Below, piece after piece: positions 9,936 to 19,717 of a DNA stretch of 64,000 nucleotides (its first letter is position 1; each line of letters starts with the position of its first letter). This DNA comes from Formosa undariae. GTDB lineage: Bacteria; Bacteroidota; Bacteroidia; Flavobacteriales; Flavobacteriaceae. The stretch is from NCBI RefSeq assembly GCF_042427615.1, contig NZ_JBHMEZ010000003.1, positions 682,001 to 746,000 on the forward strand. Reading direction: 5' to 3'. The position numbers were made by a program, and so were the translations under genes. The notes below the pieces were generated by a model, which made no database searches, was not told the DNA's origin, and saw nothing but the letters and a program-made list of their open reading frames with translations.

Positions 9936-11570
9936 TTAATTTTCAGTTTTAAACAACGAGGTAGGCAATCCTTCTTTGTTATATAAATTAGCGCCTTCAG
10001 GATTTGAAGACCACGCATAGCGCACCTCAACAGGGTTCTTAATATCTGTATGCCAAACTTCCACTTGGTTTTTATTTATAATTTTAGCTTCTGCCCATTT
10101 CCATTGACCATCATTACCTCTGATTTGAAAACGACGTAAAGGTTCATCAACTTCCCTAGTTGGTTCCATTACATGTTTTTTTCCAACCATTAAACCTGAA
10201 CCAACATGATTAAATTCTATAATTATTTTATCTTTTTTAATGGTTGAGTTCTTATACAGCGGTCCACTAAAAACGATATCTTTTTTATAAGCTTGTTTAA
10301 GTGCCCAAAGCGAGAGTCGTTTACCTGTATCTACTTTGTTTTTTGGATGAATATCTTTCGCTTCTCCAATATCATTAAGTACAGCGAGTCCTGTGTTTGG
10401 AAGTTTAAGAATTTCACTTTGCTTGTATGAAAGTAAAGCCCAACCATCTTCGTCTCCAACAGGCGCTTCGTTTGGGTTCTTATAGTTTGCGAGTTGACTG
10501 GCATAAAAATAAAACGTTTTCTGTCCCCACATTTTTCTCCAACTTTCAATCATAGTCGAAAGTTTTAAACCGTAGGTTTCTGCACCATTCTCCGTATTAC
10601 TTTCTCCTTGATACCAAAGCGCTCCTTTTACTGCAAATGGAATTAAAGGATGAATCATTGAATTAAACAAGGTTGCAGGTATTTGTCTATCTCGATCTGG
10701 ATGTACGGACTTTCTTGGTTTGGAAGGTGCCTTCTTGCCTTCTCTTTCAGCTTGTTCTACTTGTGCTTCCCAATCTGTTAAAAGCTGTTTATATTTTTCA
10801 TCTTCTTTAAAAGTATCCCAAGATGCTAATGCATTTTTATAATGCGCTAATTCCTCATTATACGCCACCTTCAATATTTCATTTTCTTGGTAAGCCTCCT
10901 TTGGCATCCAAGGTTCTATTCTCGTTGCTCCTAAACTGCAACTTAAAATAGCAACAGGAACTTGTAATTCCCGGCGTAATTCACGTCCGAAAAAATAAGC
11001 AGTTCCCGAAAATTCATTCACTTCGCCATGTACAGCCTTAGACCAGTTGCCTCTTCCTTGATTTTTTTCTTCAAAAACACTAAAATCTGGACCAACTATA
11101 AATTGACGAAATAACGGATCGTTTGCGGTAGCCGCCTCTTCTCGTAAATATTCAGCAATAGGTTCATATTTTGGTTCGACAGCTTCTCCGATTAACATTC
11201 TAAACGGACGATACATATTAGATTGTCCGCTGCACAACCATACTTCGCCAACCAAAACATCTAATATCTTTAATGTGGTGACTTCATTATTATATTGAGA
11301 AGTAACTGTTAGAACTCGTGATTCACTTGATGCTTCCAACGGTTCTAAATCGATTCGCCAATTGCCTTCGGCATCTGCTTTCACCTTCTTTTTCTGATCT
11401 GCAAACAAAACCTCCACCATCGCATTAGCTTCTGTCGTTCCCCAAACAGGGACCTTTTGACTACGTTGCAACACCATATGATCTGCAAAAATACTTGGTA
11501 ACGTTATTTCAAAAGCAAAAGTGCTTTGTATACATACCAATAAAAATATAATCGAGATACTTTTCTTCAT
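9936..11570 (-). CDS. Sialate O-acetylesterase-like carbohydrate esterase (SASA domain)
   Basis: 544 residues with a signal peptide (1-19). A short beta-sandwich domain (about 20-105, SIFADHMVLQRSQKVPVWG) precedes an SGNH-type esterase domain. Ser117 lies in CSGQSNMY, WYQGESN marks the oxyanion block, and DIHPKNK supplies the Asp-x-His dyad. The length and the GALWYQGESN block fit the sialate O-acetylesterase-like family, which in PULs removes acetyl groups from hexoses generally, so sialic acid is not implied. It is the last gene of the 9.9-22.4 kb enzyme run and lies 101 bp after the sulfatase. Confidence 0.9.
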   Translation of the reverse strand: MKKSISIIFLLVCIQSTFAFEITLPSIFADHMVLQRSQKVPVWGTTEANAMVEVLFADQKKKVKADAEGNWRIDLEPLEASSESRVLTVTSQYNNEVTTLKILDVLVGEVWLCSGQSNMYRPFRMLIGEAVEPKYEPIAEYLREEAATANDPLFRQFIVGPDFSVFEEKNQGRGNWSKAVHGEVNEFSGTAYFFGRELRRELQVPVAILSCSLGATRIEPWMPKEAYQENEILKVAYNEELAHYKNALASWDTFKEDEKYKQLLTDWEAQVEQAEREGKKAPSKPRKSVHPDRDRQIPATLFNSMIHPLIPFAVKGALWYQGESNTENGAETYGLKLSTMIESWRKMWGQKTFYFYASQLANYKNPNEAPVGDEDGWALLSYKQSEILKLPNTGLAVLNDIGEAKDIHPKNKVDTGKRLSLWALKQAYKKDIVFSGPLYKNSTIKKDKIIIEFNHVGSGLMVGKKHVMEPTREVDEPLRRFQIRGNDGQWKWAEAKIINKNQVEVWHTDIKNPVEVRYAWSSNPEGANLYNKEGLPTSLFKTEN

Positions 11571-11670
11571 AATTCACTGTATTTCTATATTTTACTAAAA
11601 GATTATTTCAATAATTGTAAACATTTAAACGTTTATGATTTTTGATAACTTATGGATTGAATTGCTATTA

Positions 11671-13485
11671 TTAGTTAACATGCTCAACATAATTATAATA
11701 CACAGCACCTTCTACATCACCAGTTTCATTATAAAACCAGGTCTGAATAAACGCAGGTCCTTTTGGTAAATTCTGTATTGTAAATTGCACGCCATCTTGG
11801 CCTCTGTTAGCATCTTTCTTCTCGTCGACATAAATGGTATCGCCGTTCCAAATCTTTATTCTAGCACTTGCTATATTTAAGGCTTTACCATTTTCATCGC
11901 CAGAAGTTAATGTTGATTTATCTTCAATTTCTTTTGGCCAACGGCGTAAATCGAACTTATATGTCCCTGACTTATCTAATTCTACAGCAATAAATCCGCT
12001 ACCAGGTGCTCCTTTTTTCACATCGTCTTGATGCCAAATTACTGTACCGTGAAAATCGTGTGCATGAAGTGTTGTTTTAGGCTCTGCTTTATTTCCTATA
12101 ATAATTCTCGTGTATTCACTAGAACGTTCTTCTACAAGTTGAAACCATTTTTCATACTCCTCTTTCAACTCAACTACGACGACCTTATAAGCAGGATTTG
12201 TAATGATATTATTTTCTTGTTTCAGATCTGTTAAAACATCATATAATTCCCAATCTATAGTTGCACTTGTTCTAACCAAACGCCACTTATGTTCTATAAC
12301 ATCTCCATTCCAATCATCTTTTTTTACGGATAGTTTTTTATATTTCTCAGGAAATTCTGTCCACATATCGTTTATAACGACAGCTCTATTTTTATATGCT
12401 AATGGATCGTTAGTAGGATCTTCATCTAGTAATGGTTTAAAACTACGCCCTCTAATTTTTAATTTTTCAGGCCGGTTTTCTACGTCTTTAAGATCTAAAA
12501 CATCCATAAACGTAGGGAGCCAATCAATATGCGCTGTTAAAGGTGTTACATCTCGGCCTTTACCTTTACCTCCAAGGTTTCCGGCTTCCCATCTTACAAA
12601 ACAAGGCACTCGTGTACCGCCATCGTAATTCGATCCTTTTCCGCCTCTTAAGTAACCTCCTGCGCCATTATCTGTAGTAAAAATAAGAATGGTATTATCG
12701 GCGATACCTTTATCATCTAAGAATTTCATTAAACGTCCCATATTCTTATCGATATTTTCAATAGTTCCCGTTTTTGCACTCACACCTTCACGAGCATCTG
12801 GTGGTAAAACATGAGGTGCATGAGCCGTTCCTAAAGGGATATATGCGAAAAAAGGTTTATTCTTTTCGATGTTATCTTCCATAAAATCCATAGCGCGATT
12901 CATAAAGAAATTTGTCGTAAAAGCGCCCTCTATACCATCATCCTCATCTGTCATTTCAACCAAAGTATCGTTAACCCACATATGAGACTCGTTATTAGTA
13001 TTCCCCCAATAATCAGGTTGTTGTCCAGTTCCTCCTCCTTGTATCCAAGCTACATAATCGAACCCGCGATCTTTTGGGCGAAACGGATAATTATCTCCTA
13101 AATGCCACTTAAAAAATAAGCCTGTAGCATAGCCATTTGTTTTAAAAATATCGGCCATAGTAATCTCATCGGCACGCATCATATTTCTTCCATTAATGGT
13201 ATGCCAAACGCCGACGACATCGCTTGGTCTTCCTGTAAGCAAGGCACCTCGTGTTGGAGAACAACTTGGCGACACATGGAAATCTGTTAAGCGCACAGAC
13301 TCGTCTCCTAACAAATCTATGTTTGGCGTTCTTGGCGCATTGTCTTTATAATATGAAAATGAACTGTGACTAATATCGTCAGGCATTACAAAAATTACAT
13401 TCGGACGGTCTTGTTTTTGGGCAATAAGTGAATAGGAATTCGCTAGAATAATATTCAAGAGCATGCATAGTTTTAAAAGTTTCAT
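11671..13485 (-). CDS. S1 family sulfatase with C-terminal beta domain
   Basis: 604 residues with a signal peptide (about 1-22). The sulfatase signature C75-S-P-T-R79 carries the Cys that is oxidised to formylglycine. Metal-site segments MPDD, FKWHLGD and TTDNGAGG are present. After about residue 470 comes an extra beta-rich domain of about 130 residues (HDFHGTVIWHQDD, GTYKFDLRRWP, IWNGDTIYVDEK), larger than the usual small C-terminal subdomain. It probably acts in the periplasm and needs a sulfatase-maturing enzyme encoded elsewhere. The S1 subfamily is not assigned. It stands 113 bp after GH95-2, so desulfation may precede or follow L-fucose or L-galactose removal. Confidence 0.95.
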   Translation of the reverse strand: MKLLKLCMLLNIILANSYSLIAQKQDRPNVIFVMPDDISHSSFSYYKDNAPRTPNIDLLGDESVRLTDFHVSPSCSPTRGALLTGRPSDVVGVWHTINGRNMMRADEITMADIFKTNGYATGLFFKWHLGDNYPFRPKDRGFDYVAWIQGGGTGQQPDYWGNTNNESHMWVNDTLVEMTDEDDGIEGAFTTNFFMNRAMDFMEDNIEKNKPFFAYIPLGTAHAPHVLPPDAREGVSAKTGTIENIDKNMGRLMKFLDDKGIADNTILIFTTDNGAGGYLRGGKGSNYDGGTRVPCFVRWEAGNLGGKGKGRDVTPLTAHIDWLPTFMDVLDLKDVENRPEKLKIRGRSFKPLLDEDPTNDPLAYKNRAVVINDMWTEFPEKYKKLSVKKDDWNGDVIEHKWRLVRTSATIDWELYDVLTDLKQENNIITNPAYKVVVVELKEEYEKWFQLVEERSSEYTRIIIGNKAEPKTTLHAHDFHGTVIWHQDDVKKGAPGSGFIAVELDKSGTYKFDLRRWPKEIEDKSTLTSGDENGKALNIASARIKIWNGDTIYVDEKKDANRGQDGVQFTIQNLPKGPAFIQTWFYNETGDVEGAVYYNYVEHVN

Positions 13486-13597
13486 AGTTTTTAATACGTT
13501 TTAGAATTGCAGACCTCTTTAGGTTAAAAAAATATTGGGCTTCAATTTTTGATGTTCATAATTCAGTTTTCACACCTTCATTAAAATATTTTAATAT

Positions 13598-16039
13598 TTA
13601 AATTTTAAGATAATAACGTTCTCCTTTTTTTGTTTCGAATGAAAGTAAATCAGCTTTTTCTTTGTTAAAGATTACAGCTTGACCGTCAAAACTTGTAACA
13701 TTTTTATTAGAAATCCCTTTATATTTCAGCTTACATAGTCCTCCGCTTCTAGAAAGAATTTCTATTGCTGTAGCTTTGCCGTTCTTCCAGACCACAGATA
13801 TTTCAAAATTACCTCTAGCTACCAAACCTGAATATGCACCGTTATCCCAAGCCTTGGGAAGCGCGGGAAGTACATTAATATACCCTTCGTGACTCTGGAG
13901 CAACATTTCTGCAACACCAGCCATGGTTCCAAAATTACCATCAATTTGAAATGGTGGATGCGTAGTCCATAAATTTGGCAAAGTGCGCTCCTTTATAAAT
14001 TTAGAATATACGGTGTGAGCTTTCTCACCCTCTTTTGTTCGCGCGCGAGCATTCATGCGGTGTGCCATAGCCCAACCCGTAGTATTATTCCCTCTTAAAT
14101 CTAAAGTAAGTACAGAAGCTTCCATCCATTCTGGAGTAGACTCGTTAATTAGCGTTCCTGGATAGAGTGCACATAAATGTGAGATATGTCGATGATTTTT
14201 CTGACCGATTTCGCCATAATATTCCTCTTCTCTGAATTCCTTTATCTGACCAGATTTCCCTATAATTATAGGATCTAATTTTGTAAGTTCATCTTCAACA
14301 GTGTTCTTAAAATCATCTTGAATATCTAGAATTTTATACGCTTTTAGTAAATCGTTATGATTTTCCCAAACCAATTCTTGATCGAATGTTGTACCTGCCG
14401 TAATATAATTATCGCCATTGTGCTTTTGTTCTGGAGAAGCCGAAGGCTTTACCAATAAAAGACTATCATTTACAGGCACTAAGGTTTTAGATAAAAATTG
14501 ACTCATACCTAAAATAGCCGGAAATCCCGTTTCTTTAAGAAAGGTGGTATCTCTAGTAAATTCGTAATAATCCCAAAACATTTTAGTGGTAAGCGCGCCT
14601 GTTCCAGGGCCAGAATGCCCACCTGGACCAACAATTTTATAAGGTGTAGTTCCCGTTCCTATCGTCCACCCGTTATCTAAACTATCTTTTGCAAGCGCAT
14701 CTGGATGATGTTCTTTTAAATATGTAGTTGCCAAACGATTTGCTTTCGGGCGATAAGCATCGAAAAATTCAATATAAGGCGTAAAAGTCTCAGCTAAATT
14801 TGAATTTAACGCTCCCCAATAATTCATCTGTATATTAATATTGTGCCAAAATCCACCTGTAAAAGGGGTGACTTCATACTGACTCCAAACACCCTGTAAG
14901 CCGCAAGGTAAAGTCCCCGCTCTAGATGTTGAGATTAATAAATAACGGCCATAATGAAACATCAATTCTTCTAAATAATGATGTGATGCATCTGCCTGAT
15001 ACTCCGTTAATAAAAGCTTAGTAGGTTTTGTTGGAATTGCTGTATTAAACTGAAGCTTAACACGAGAAAAAAGAGATTGATAATCCTCTAAATGCAATTG
15101 TTTTAATTTTTCATATCCTTTTTCTGTAGCAGCTTGCATTAAGTCGCTCACTTTTTCATGAGGATAGCTATTTTTATCTAATTTCTTATTATGAACTTCC
15201 TCTAAAAAAAGATCCTCACTTAATTCGTAATTCGTTCCTGCTGTGACTAATAACACCACACTATCGGCGTTAGTTACCGTTATTTCCGACTTATCCCCAT
15301 TTTGAGTCGCGGTTAATGCTCCACCTGTATTAATGACTTTGATTTGTCCCTCATAATTCACACTAAAATGTTCAATAAAACCTGATATGGTAATCAAATC
15401 ATTTTCAACTTTCATGACACCGGTTCTTGTATTTTTCTGAGAAGAATCGCGCAGATAAGGTATTTCGGGTTTAAGTGTAAAAGAGATTTTTCTTTTTTTA
15501 TTGGCACTCAATTTTATGGCCATTACATTATCAGGATAGCTCATAAAATACTCACGAGTATACGTCACACCTTCATGGGAGTAGTTAACATAGGCTAGAG
15601 CTTCATTAATATTTATAGACCTGCTATAATTGGTTGGATTCTCATGATTGAAATCTAGATTGATTTCCGCAAAACTTGTTAAACCTCCAATACCATATAA
15701 CCCTTCATTAGCCAATGTTTTTTCGGTAAGTTGTATGCGCTCAACATCGGTTCTACCAAAAATATTAGCCCCCATATACCCATTACCAATAGGATAAGAA
15801 TGTAATTCCCAATCTTCATCATACGGATATCCTCTAGCTTTAGTTATGCTAAAATCTCCTCCTCTATTTGGTGCCGGTTCATTGTCCCAGATGGTATAAA
15901 TCCGTTCTGAAAGTTCTGAATTTGAATTTAAAGACGACTGACTATAACTAAGTTTACAACACAACATAAAACACAAAGTCAGTATAAACAAGGTTATAGA
16001 ATTACTTTTTTTATTGTTATAAAAGCCATCTATTTTCAT
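13598..16039 (-). CDS. GH95 family glycosidase (GH95-2), specificity position altered
   Basis: 813 residues with a long signal region (about 1-34, ending in SYSQ). GH95 landmarks: N400 and N402 in WHNINIQMNYW, E537 in ASPEQKH and D700 in FQIDGNFG. The residue two before the first Asn is Trp398, neither the His of known L-fucosidases nor the Thr reported for an L-galactosidase. The start of the protein also differs from the other two copies: a GDFSITKARGYPYDEDWEL insertion before the usual PIGNGYMG block. The enzyme is probably periplasmic. It may attack a substituted or sulfated L-sugar, but that is inference. Neighbours are a sulfatase and an esterase. Confidence 0.9.
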   Translation of the reverse strand: MKIDGFYNNKKSNSITLFILTLCFMLCCKLSYSQSSLNSNSELSERIYTIWDNEPAPNRGGDFSITKARGYPYDEDWELHSYPIGNGYMGANIFGRTDVERIQLTEKTLANEGLYGIGGLTSFAEINLDFNHENPTNYSRSININEALAYVNYSHEGVTYTREYFMSYPDNVMAIKLSANKKRKISFTLKPEIPYLRDSSQKNTRTGVMKVENDLITISGFIEHFSVNYEGQIKVINTGGALTATQNGDKSEITVTNADSVVLLVTAGTNYELSEDLFLEEVHNKKLDKNSYPHEKVSDLMQAATEKGYEKLKQLHLEDYQSLFSRVKLQFNTAIPTKPTKLLLTEYQADASHHYLEELMFHYGRYLLISTSRAGTLPCGLQGVWSQYEVTPFTGGFWHNINIQMNYWGALNSNLAETFTPYIEFFDAYRPKANRLATTYLKEHHPDALAKDSLDNGWTIGTGTTPYKIVGPGGHSGPGTGALTTKMFWDYYEFTRDTTFLKETGFPAILGMSQFLSKTLVPVNDSLLLVKPSASPEQKHNGDNYITAGTTFDQELVWENHNDLLKAYKILDIQDDFKNTVEDELTKLDPIIIGKSGQIKEFREEEYYGEIGQKNHRHISHLCALYPGTLINESTPEWMEASVLTLDLRGNNTTGWAMAHRMNARARTKEGEKAHTVYSKFIKERTLPNLWTTHPPFQIDGNFGTMAGVAEMLLQSHEGYINVLPALPKAWDNGAYSGLVARGNFEISVVWKNGKATAIEILSRSGGLCKLKYKGISNKNVTSFDGQAVIFNKEKADLLSFETKKGERYYLKI

Positions 16040-16142
16040 AATACGTTAGTTTGTAAAAATTAATATTTTAATGTTGTTTTTAATTTGATTTTTGAACCTC
16101 TTCTTTCCAAAACATCAAAAGAATATCATTTTTTAGTTTTCT

Positions 16143-16955
16143 CTAAAGTGTGTTTTTTATGATAAAATCGACAACCATTTCAGGATCATCAATATCATAA
16201 TGATGTCCGTTTGATTTTTGAACACCCGACTTACAAGGCGATACCGTTGCAGTACCTCCTAAATGAATGTAGTTATTTATAAGTTTCAACGAATTCTCGT
16301 CGGCCGGAACAACACCATCTTTTAAACTTACCGTATGAAGGATAGGAACTCCCGCATGGGCCAAACCTTCTAAATTATCGATGGGATTATTGGTATAAGC
16401 CTTAGCGTCTTCATCTGTTTTAAATCCGTATTCAGCTTTTAATGTCTCCCAAGCTTTTTTACTTCCTTCACTTGAACCAAAACCTGCTGGCCAACTTTTA
16501 AAATCGCAAACGACAGCGTCCCCGTATATACAGGCTACTTTTTCGGGGTTTTCTTTTGCCCAGTTATAAATGAACAACCCTCCACGACTATGGCCATGTA
16601 AGGCCACTTTAGGCTGTAAGGTATAGGTTGAAACAAGGTGGTTATAAAATCGATTCCATACGGCAACTGCCTTCGGACTTCCAAACTGATTATCGGTATT
16701 AACATAAGCCACATGAAAGCCTTTTGCTAAAAGCATGCTATCTATTTCGGCATGGTAACCGGGGAAACGTCCACGCCATAACCACGGATTTCCAGGTAAT
16801 GGTTTTTCCGGACGGGTAAGATGAGCTTCTCTTCCTTCAAACTTAAAATTAATACGTTCGAAGCCTTTCCAATCTGATGTTTCACTTTGTCCGAAACTGG
16901 ATATTGTGGAAAATATGGTAATTAAAACAATAATAAAACAAGACTTCATTTTCAT
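16143..16955 (-). CDS. Secreted alpha/beta hydrolase, putative carbohydrate esterase
   Basis: 270 residues with a signal peptide (about 1-22). Alpha/beta hydrolase fold with nucleophile Ser123 in GHSRGG, an Asp in the SLKDGVVP strand and a His in NGHHYDIDD. The RGRFPGYHAEID segment after the first strand is typical of PUL-associated esterases annotated only as alpha/beta hydrolase. The start codon abuts the stop of the upstream gene, so the two are almost certainly co-translated. The substrate is unknown; an acyl ester on the target glycan is likely. The sequence is quite different from the other esterases in the window. Confidence 0.82.
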   Translation of the reverse strand: MKMKSCFIIVLITIFSTISSFGQSETSDWKGFERINFKFEGREAHLTRPEKPLPGNPWLWRGRFPGYHAEIDSMLLAKGFHVAYVNTDNQFGSPKAVAVWNRFYNHLVSTYTLQPKVALHGHSRGGLFIYNWAKENPEKVACIYGDAVVCDFKSWPAGFGSSEGSKKAWETLKAEYGFKTDEDAKAYTNNPIDNLEGLAHAGVPILHTVSLKDGVVPADENSLKLINNYIHLGGTATVSPCKSGVQKSNGHHYDIDDPEMVVDFIIKNTL

Positions 16956-18611
16956 CTACTTTTGGGTTCTTAATTCGTTTACTTTTTGATTTGCATTATG
17001 TGCTATATGACGATCATAATCTTGGGTGTACAACGTTGCAACCATATTATACTGCTCTGGTAATTTGTTATAATCTGCCCAAGCTTTATCGTAAATCGTA
17101 ATCCATTTTTTAATTTCTTTTACATCACCTTTAGCTTCCGCATCGGACATATAAACAAGTGCTCTATATATTTTATACAATCTTAGGCCATACTCAGCAG
17201 ATCCAATCGCATGGTTTTTGGCAGCTTCGCTGTCCCAAGTAATTGCCTTTGATAGTGCTACAATTTCTTCCCATTTCGCTACAGATTCATCCTTTTGCTC
17301 TAAATTTCGTTTTTGTCCCACAGCATCTTTTGCAACTGCCGGCCAACCTATACCTTGATCTCGAGTCCACCAAACATCACTAATATCATTTTGGACCGTA
17401 TTTCTACCCCTAATTACAGCTTCCGCAGAAAGCAAACAAAGGCTTCTAAATTTAGCAACGTCATCTCCTTTAAGATTTAAGCGTTCTGTAGCATACCTAT
17501 TAAAAATAAATGCTTCACTTTGCTCAGTGTTTTGAGCCCATTGTGCCATGACCCAAGAGTTTAAATCGCACCACATTTCGCTTTTAACATAAGGCCCTTC
17601 CCAGCCTCCACCGCGAGACCATGTCCAAATACCGGCATATAAATCTGGGGTTGTTTCAACAAATTCTCGTATACTATTTATATCGCCTTCCGGCATATTA
17701 GCATGCTCCTCGAAACCTTCGATAACGCCATTTGCAATATAATTTGGATAAGCGCCTTTTCCTTCGTATTCTCTTGCAGATTGCACTTCTACAATTTGAG
17801 GATGACGACCTTGACCTATAAGTTTACTAAATGGACGTGCTCTATGAAAATCGCCTTCACATTGTTTAATACTAATTATTAAGTTTTTATGAGGTTCTAC
17901 GGCATCGCTAACCTCCATATATGGTCCCATATTTCTATCGAAAGCATTCCATGTTCTAAAAATAAGTTGCTTATCACGTTTTACACAAATCTCTTCTTTG
18001 AGCATTTTCATTAAAGGAATAATTGTTTTTTCTGGACTTGATTTATCCTCTATAGCGCCTTGGTGATAAGGTGCATCGTGTAAATAAGTTTCTCCGATAC
18101 GCACCACCAACCCGTCTAAATCTGGAAACTGATCGAACATTTCGTTAATTTGAGCACGTACAAATTTCTCTGTAAGCGGATGATTAGGATCCCCAAATGT
18201 ATCTTCTATATTATACTTTTTAATTAATCGTTTCGGAAATAGAACCAAATCAGACATAGCGTAAATGGCCATATCTTCAGCTTTGCATTGGGCGTGCATT
18301 TTTTTAATTTGTTCTGCTTTTGCATCTACCCATTTACGTTCTTCTGATCCTTTTGGTAGAATATCTTTATCTACAGATTCCCAATTTATCGCCAGTGCAG
18401 GTGATTCAAATAGAAAATAAACCTTACCATTATATCCCATTTCTTTAATCACAGCCGGATCATTATATGCCGTATTATAAGGAGCTTCTCCAGGATTATG
18501 ATGCACCATATCCAGAATTAACGGACTAGGATACTGATGCTGAGCCTTAACTTTAATACTAAAGCAGACAAACATTATTACCACTGTAAATAATTGAAAA
18601 CGTATTCTCAT
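16956..18611 (-). CDS. GH67-like TIM-barrel protein, putative alpha-glucuronidase relative
   Basis: 551 residues with a signal peptide (about 1-23, ending in VKAQ). No family is assigned with certainty. Several segments recall the barrel of GH67 alpha-glucuronidases: LVVRIGETY (E174) at the place of the GFLVKANSEG strand, DAVEPHKNLIISIKQ, and HPQIVEVQSAREYEGKGAYP (E275, E281) resembling the EFQ...QEYLG strand. It lacks the N-terminal domain of true GH67 enzymes and is about 150 residues shorter. Immediate coupling to the downstream esterase suggests a joint step on a uronic acid side chain. Alternatively it is a new barrel family with another specificity. Confidence 0.55.
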   Translation of the reverse strand: MRIRFQLFTVVIMFVCFSIKVKAQHQYPSPLILDMVHHNPGEAPYNTAYNDPAVIKEMGYNGKVYFLFESPALAINWESVDKDILPKGSEERKWVDAKAEQIKKMHAQCKAEDMAIYAMSDLVLFPKRLIKKYNIEDTFGDPNHPLTEKFVRAQINEMFDQFPDLDGLVVRIGETYLHDAPYHQGAIEDKSSPEKTIIPLMKMLKEEICVKRDKQLIFRTWNAFDRNMGPYMEVSDAVEPHKNLIISIKQCEGDFHRARPFSKLIGQGRHPQIVEVQSAREYEGKGAYPNYIANGVIEGFEEHANMPEGDINSIREFVETTPDLYAGIWTWSRGGGWEGPYVKSEMWCDLNSWVMAQWAQNTEQSEAFIFNRYATERLNLKGDDVAKFRSLCLLSAEAVIRGRNTVQNDISDVWWTRDQGIGWPAVAKDAVGQKRNLEQKDESVAKWEEIVALSKAITWDSEAAKNHAIGSAEYGLRLYKIYRALVYMSDAEAKGDVKEIKKWITIYDKAWADYNKLPEQYNMVATLYTQDYDRHIAHNANQKVNELRTQK

Positions 18612-18664
18612 TTTAAAATTTTATTTTTTAATTATATCAATTTGTTACTCAAAAACACATCTAT

Positions 18665-19576
18665 TTAATGTGTTCCTAACCAAGCCTCTAGTCGCTCTGT
18701 CCAAGTTGATAAATAAGGATTATCGCGAGCCAAAGCATAGCCATGCCACCCTATAGGGTAAAGATGCATTTCTGCTTCAACCTTATTATTAACTAGTGCT
18801 TCGTAATATTTTAATGAGTTTTGCACAGGCACTCCTGTATCGTCTGTGGAATGCATTATAAATGCTGCTGGAGTTTCTGCAGTTACATGTAATTCGGTTG
18901 AAAAGTGTTCGATTAATTTTTCATCCAGATTATCATTTAAAAGTCGTTTTCTTGAGTTTGGGTCTGTAAAATCATCTTTAAACGTTATCACCGGATACAC
19001 CAAAACCGAAAAATCTGGTCTTGCACTCAACAGGTCAATGTTGTCTGTAGGTTCGGCATATTTTTCGTTATAATGAACAGCAAGTGTTGCTGCCACATGT
19101 CCTCCAGCCGAAAAACCCATAATTCCTATTCGTGTCGAATCTACGCCCCATGCTTTAGCATGATGTCTAGTAAGACGCACAGCGCGTTGCGCATCTAAAA
19201 TGGGTGATTTATAAGACACAATATTAGATTTAGAGCGTGGCAATCTATATTTTAAAACAATAGCAACAATACCCTGAGAATTTAACCATTTGGCAATATC
19301 GGTGCCTTCCCAATCCCAATTCATAATGGCATAGCCACCGCCAGGACAAATAATCACGGCTTGTCCATTCCTTAATTTTTCAGATGGCAAAAAAACCTCA
19401 ATCCCAGGCTTTTTTACATTTCTAATCTTTAATACGCCTTCCAGAGCCCTAATTTCTTCCTCATCGGTTTCCGGATAATTGGGAATATTCTCTCCCCACA
19501 AAGGCAATTCCAAATGTTGGGCGATTCCTAAAAGAGGTATTTGAATCAAAAGAAAAATTAAAATTGTCTTCCTCAT
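18665..19576 (-). CDS. Secreted acetyl-esterase-like alpha/beta hydrolase (BD-FAE type)
   Basis: 303 residues with a signal peptide (1-20). Signature features of the HSL/acetyl-xylan-esterase-like group: CPGGGYAIMNWDWEG as the oxyanion loop (HGGG replaced by PGGG), nucleophile Ser156 in GFSAGGH, Asp in HSTDDTGVP and His in GWHGYAL. Such enzymes remove acetyl or feruloyl groups from poly- and oligosaccharides. It is 54 bp upstream of the GH67-like gene and probably in the same transcript. Confidence 0.85.
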   Translation of the reverse strand: MRKTILIFLLIQIPLLGIAQHLELPLWGENIPNYPETDEEEIRALEGVLKIRNVKKPGIEVFLPSEKLRNGQAVIICPGGGYAIMNWDWEGTDIAKWLNSQGIVAIVLKYRLPRSKSNIVSYKSPILDAQRAVRLTRHHAKAWGVDSTRIGIMGFSAGGHVAATLAVHYNEKYAEPTDNIDLLSARPDFSVLVYPVITFKDDFTDPNSRKRLLNDNLDEKLIEHFSTELHVTAETPAAFIMHSTDDTGVPVQNSLKYYEALVNNKVEAEMHLYPIGWHGYALARDNPYLSTWTERLEAWLGTH

Positions 19577-19717
19577 TATTTATTACTTATAATATGTGTT
19601 TCTCCTGCCTTTGTAGGGATATCAAAACACACATTGATATTGATTTTAATCCTTAAGATTCAACTTCAAATTAGATGTGATATTGTATTATTTTCAAGAA
19701 CTCAAGAAATTTCTGCT

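Noticed and set aside
12203..12628. Plus-strand open frame of 141 codons
   Set aside because: It lies fully opposite the S1 sulfatase gene and has a low-complexity, Ser/Phe-rich translation without a recognisable domain; a shadow of the minus-strand codon pattern.
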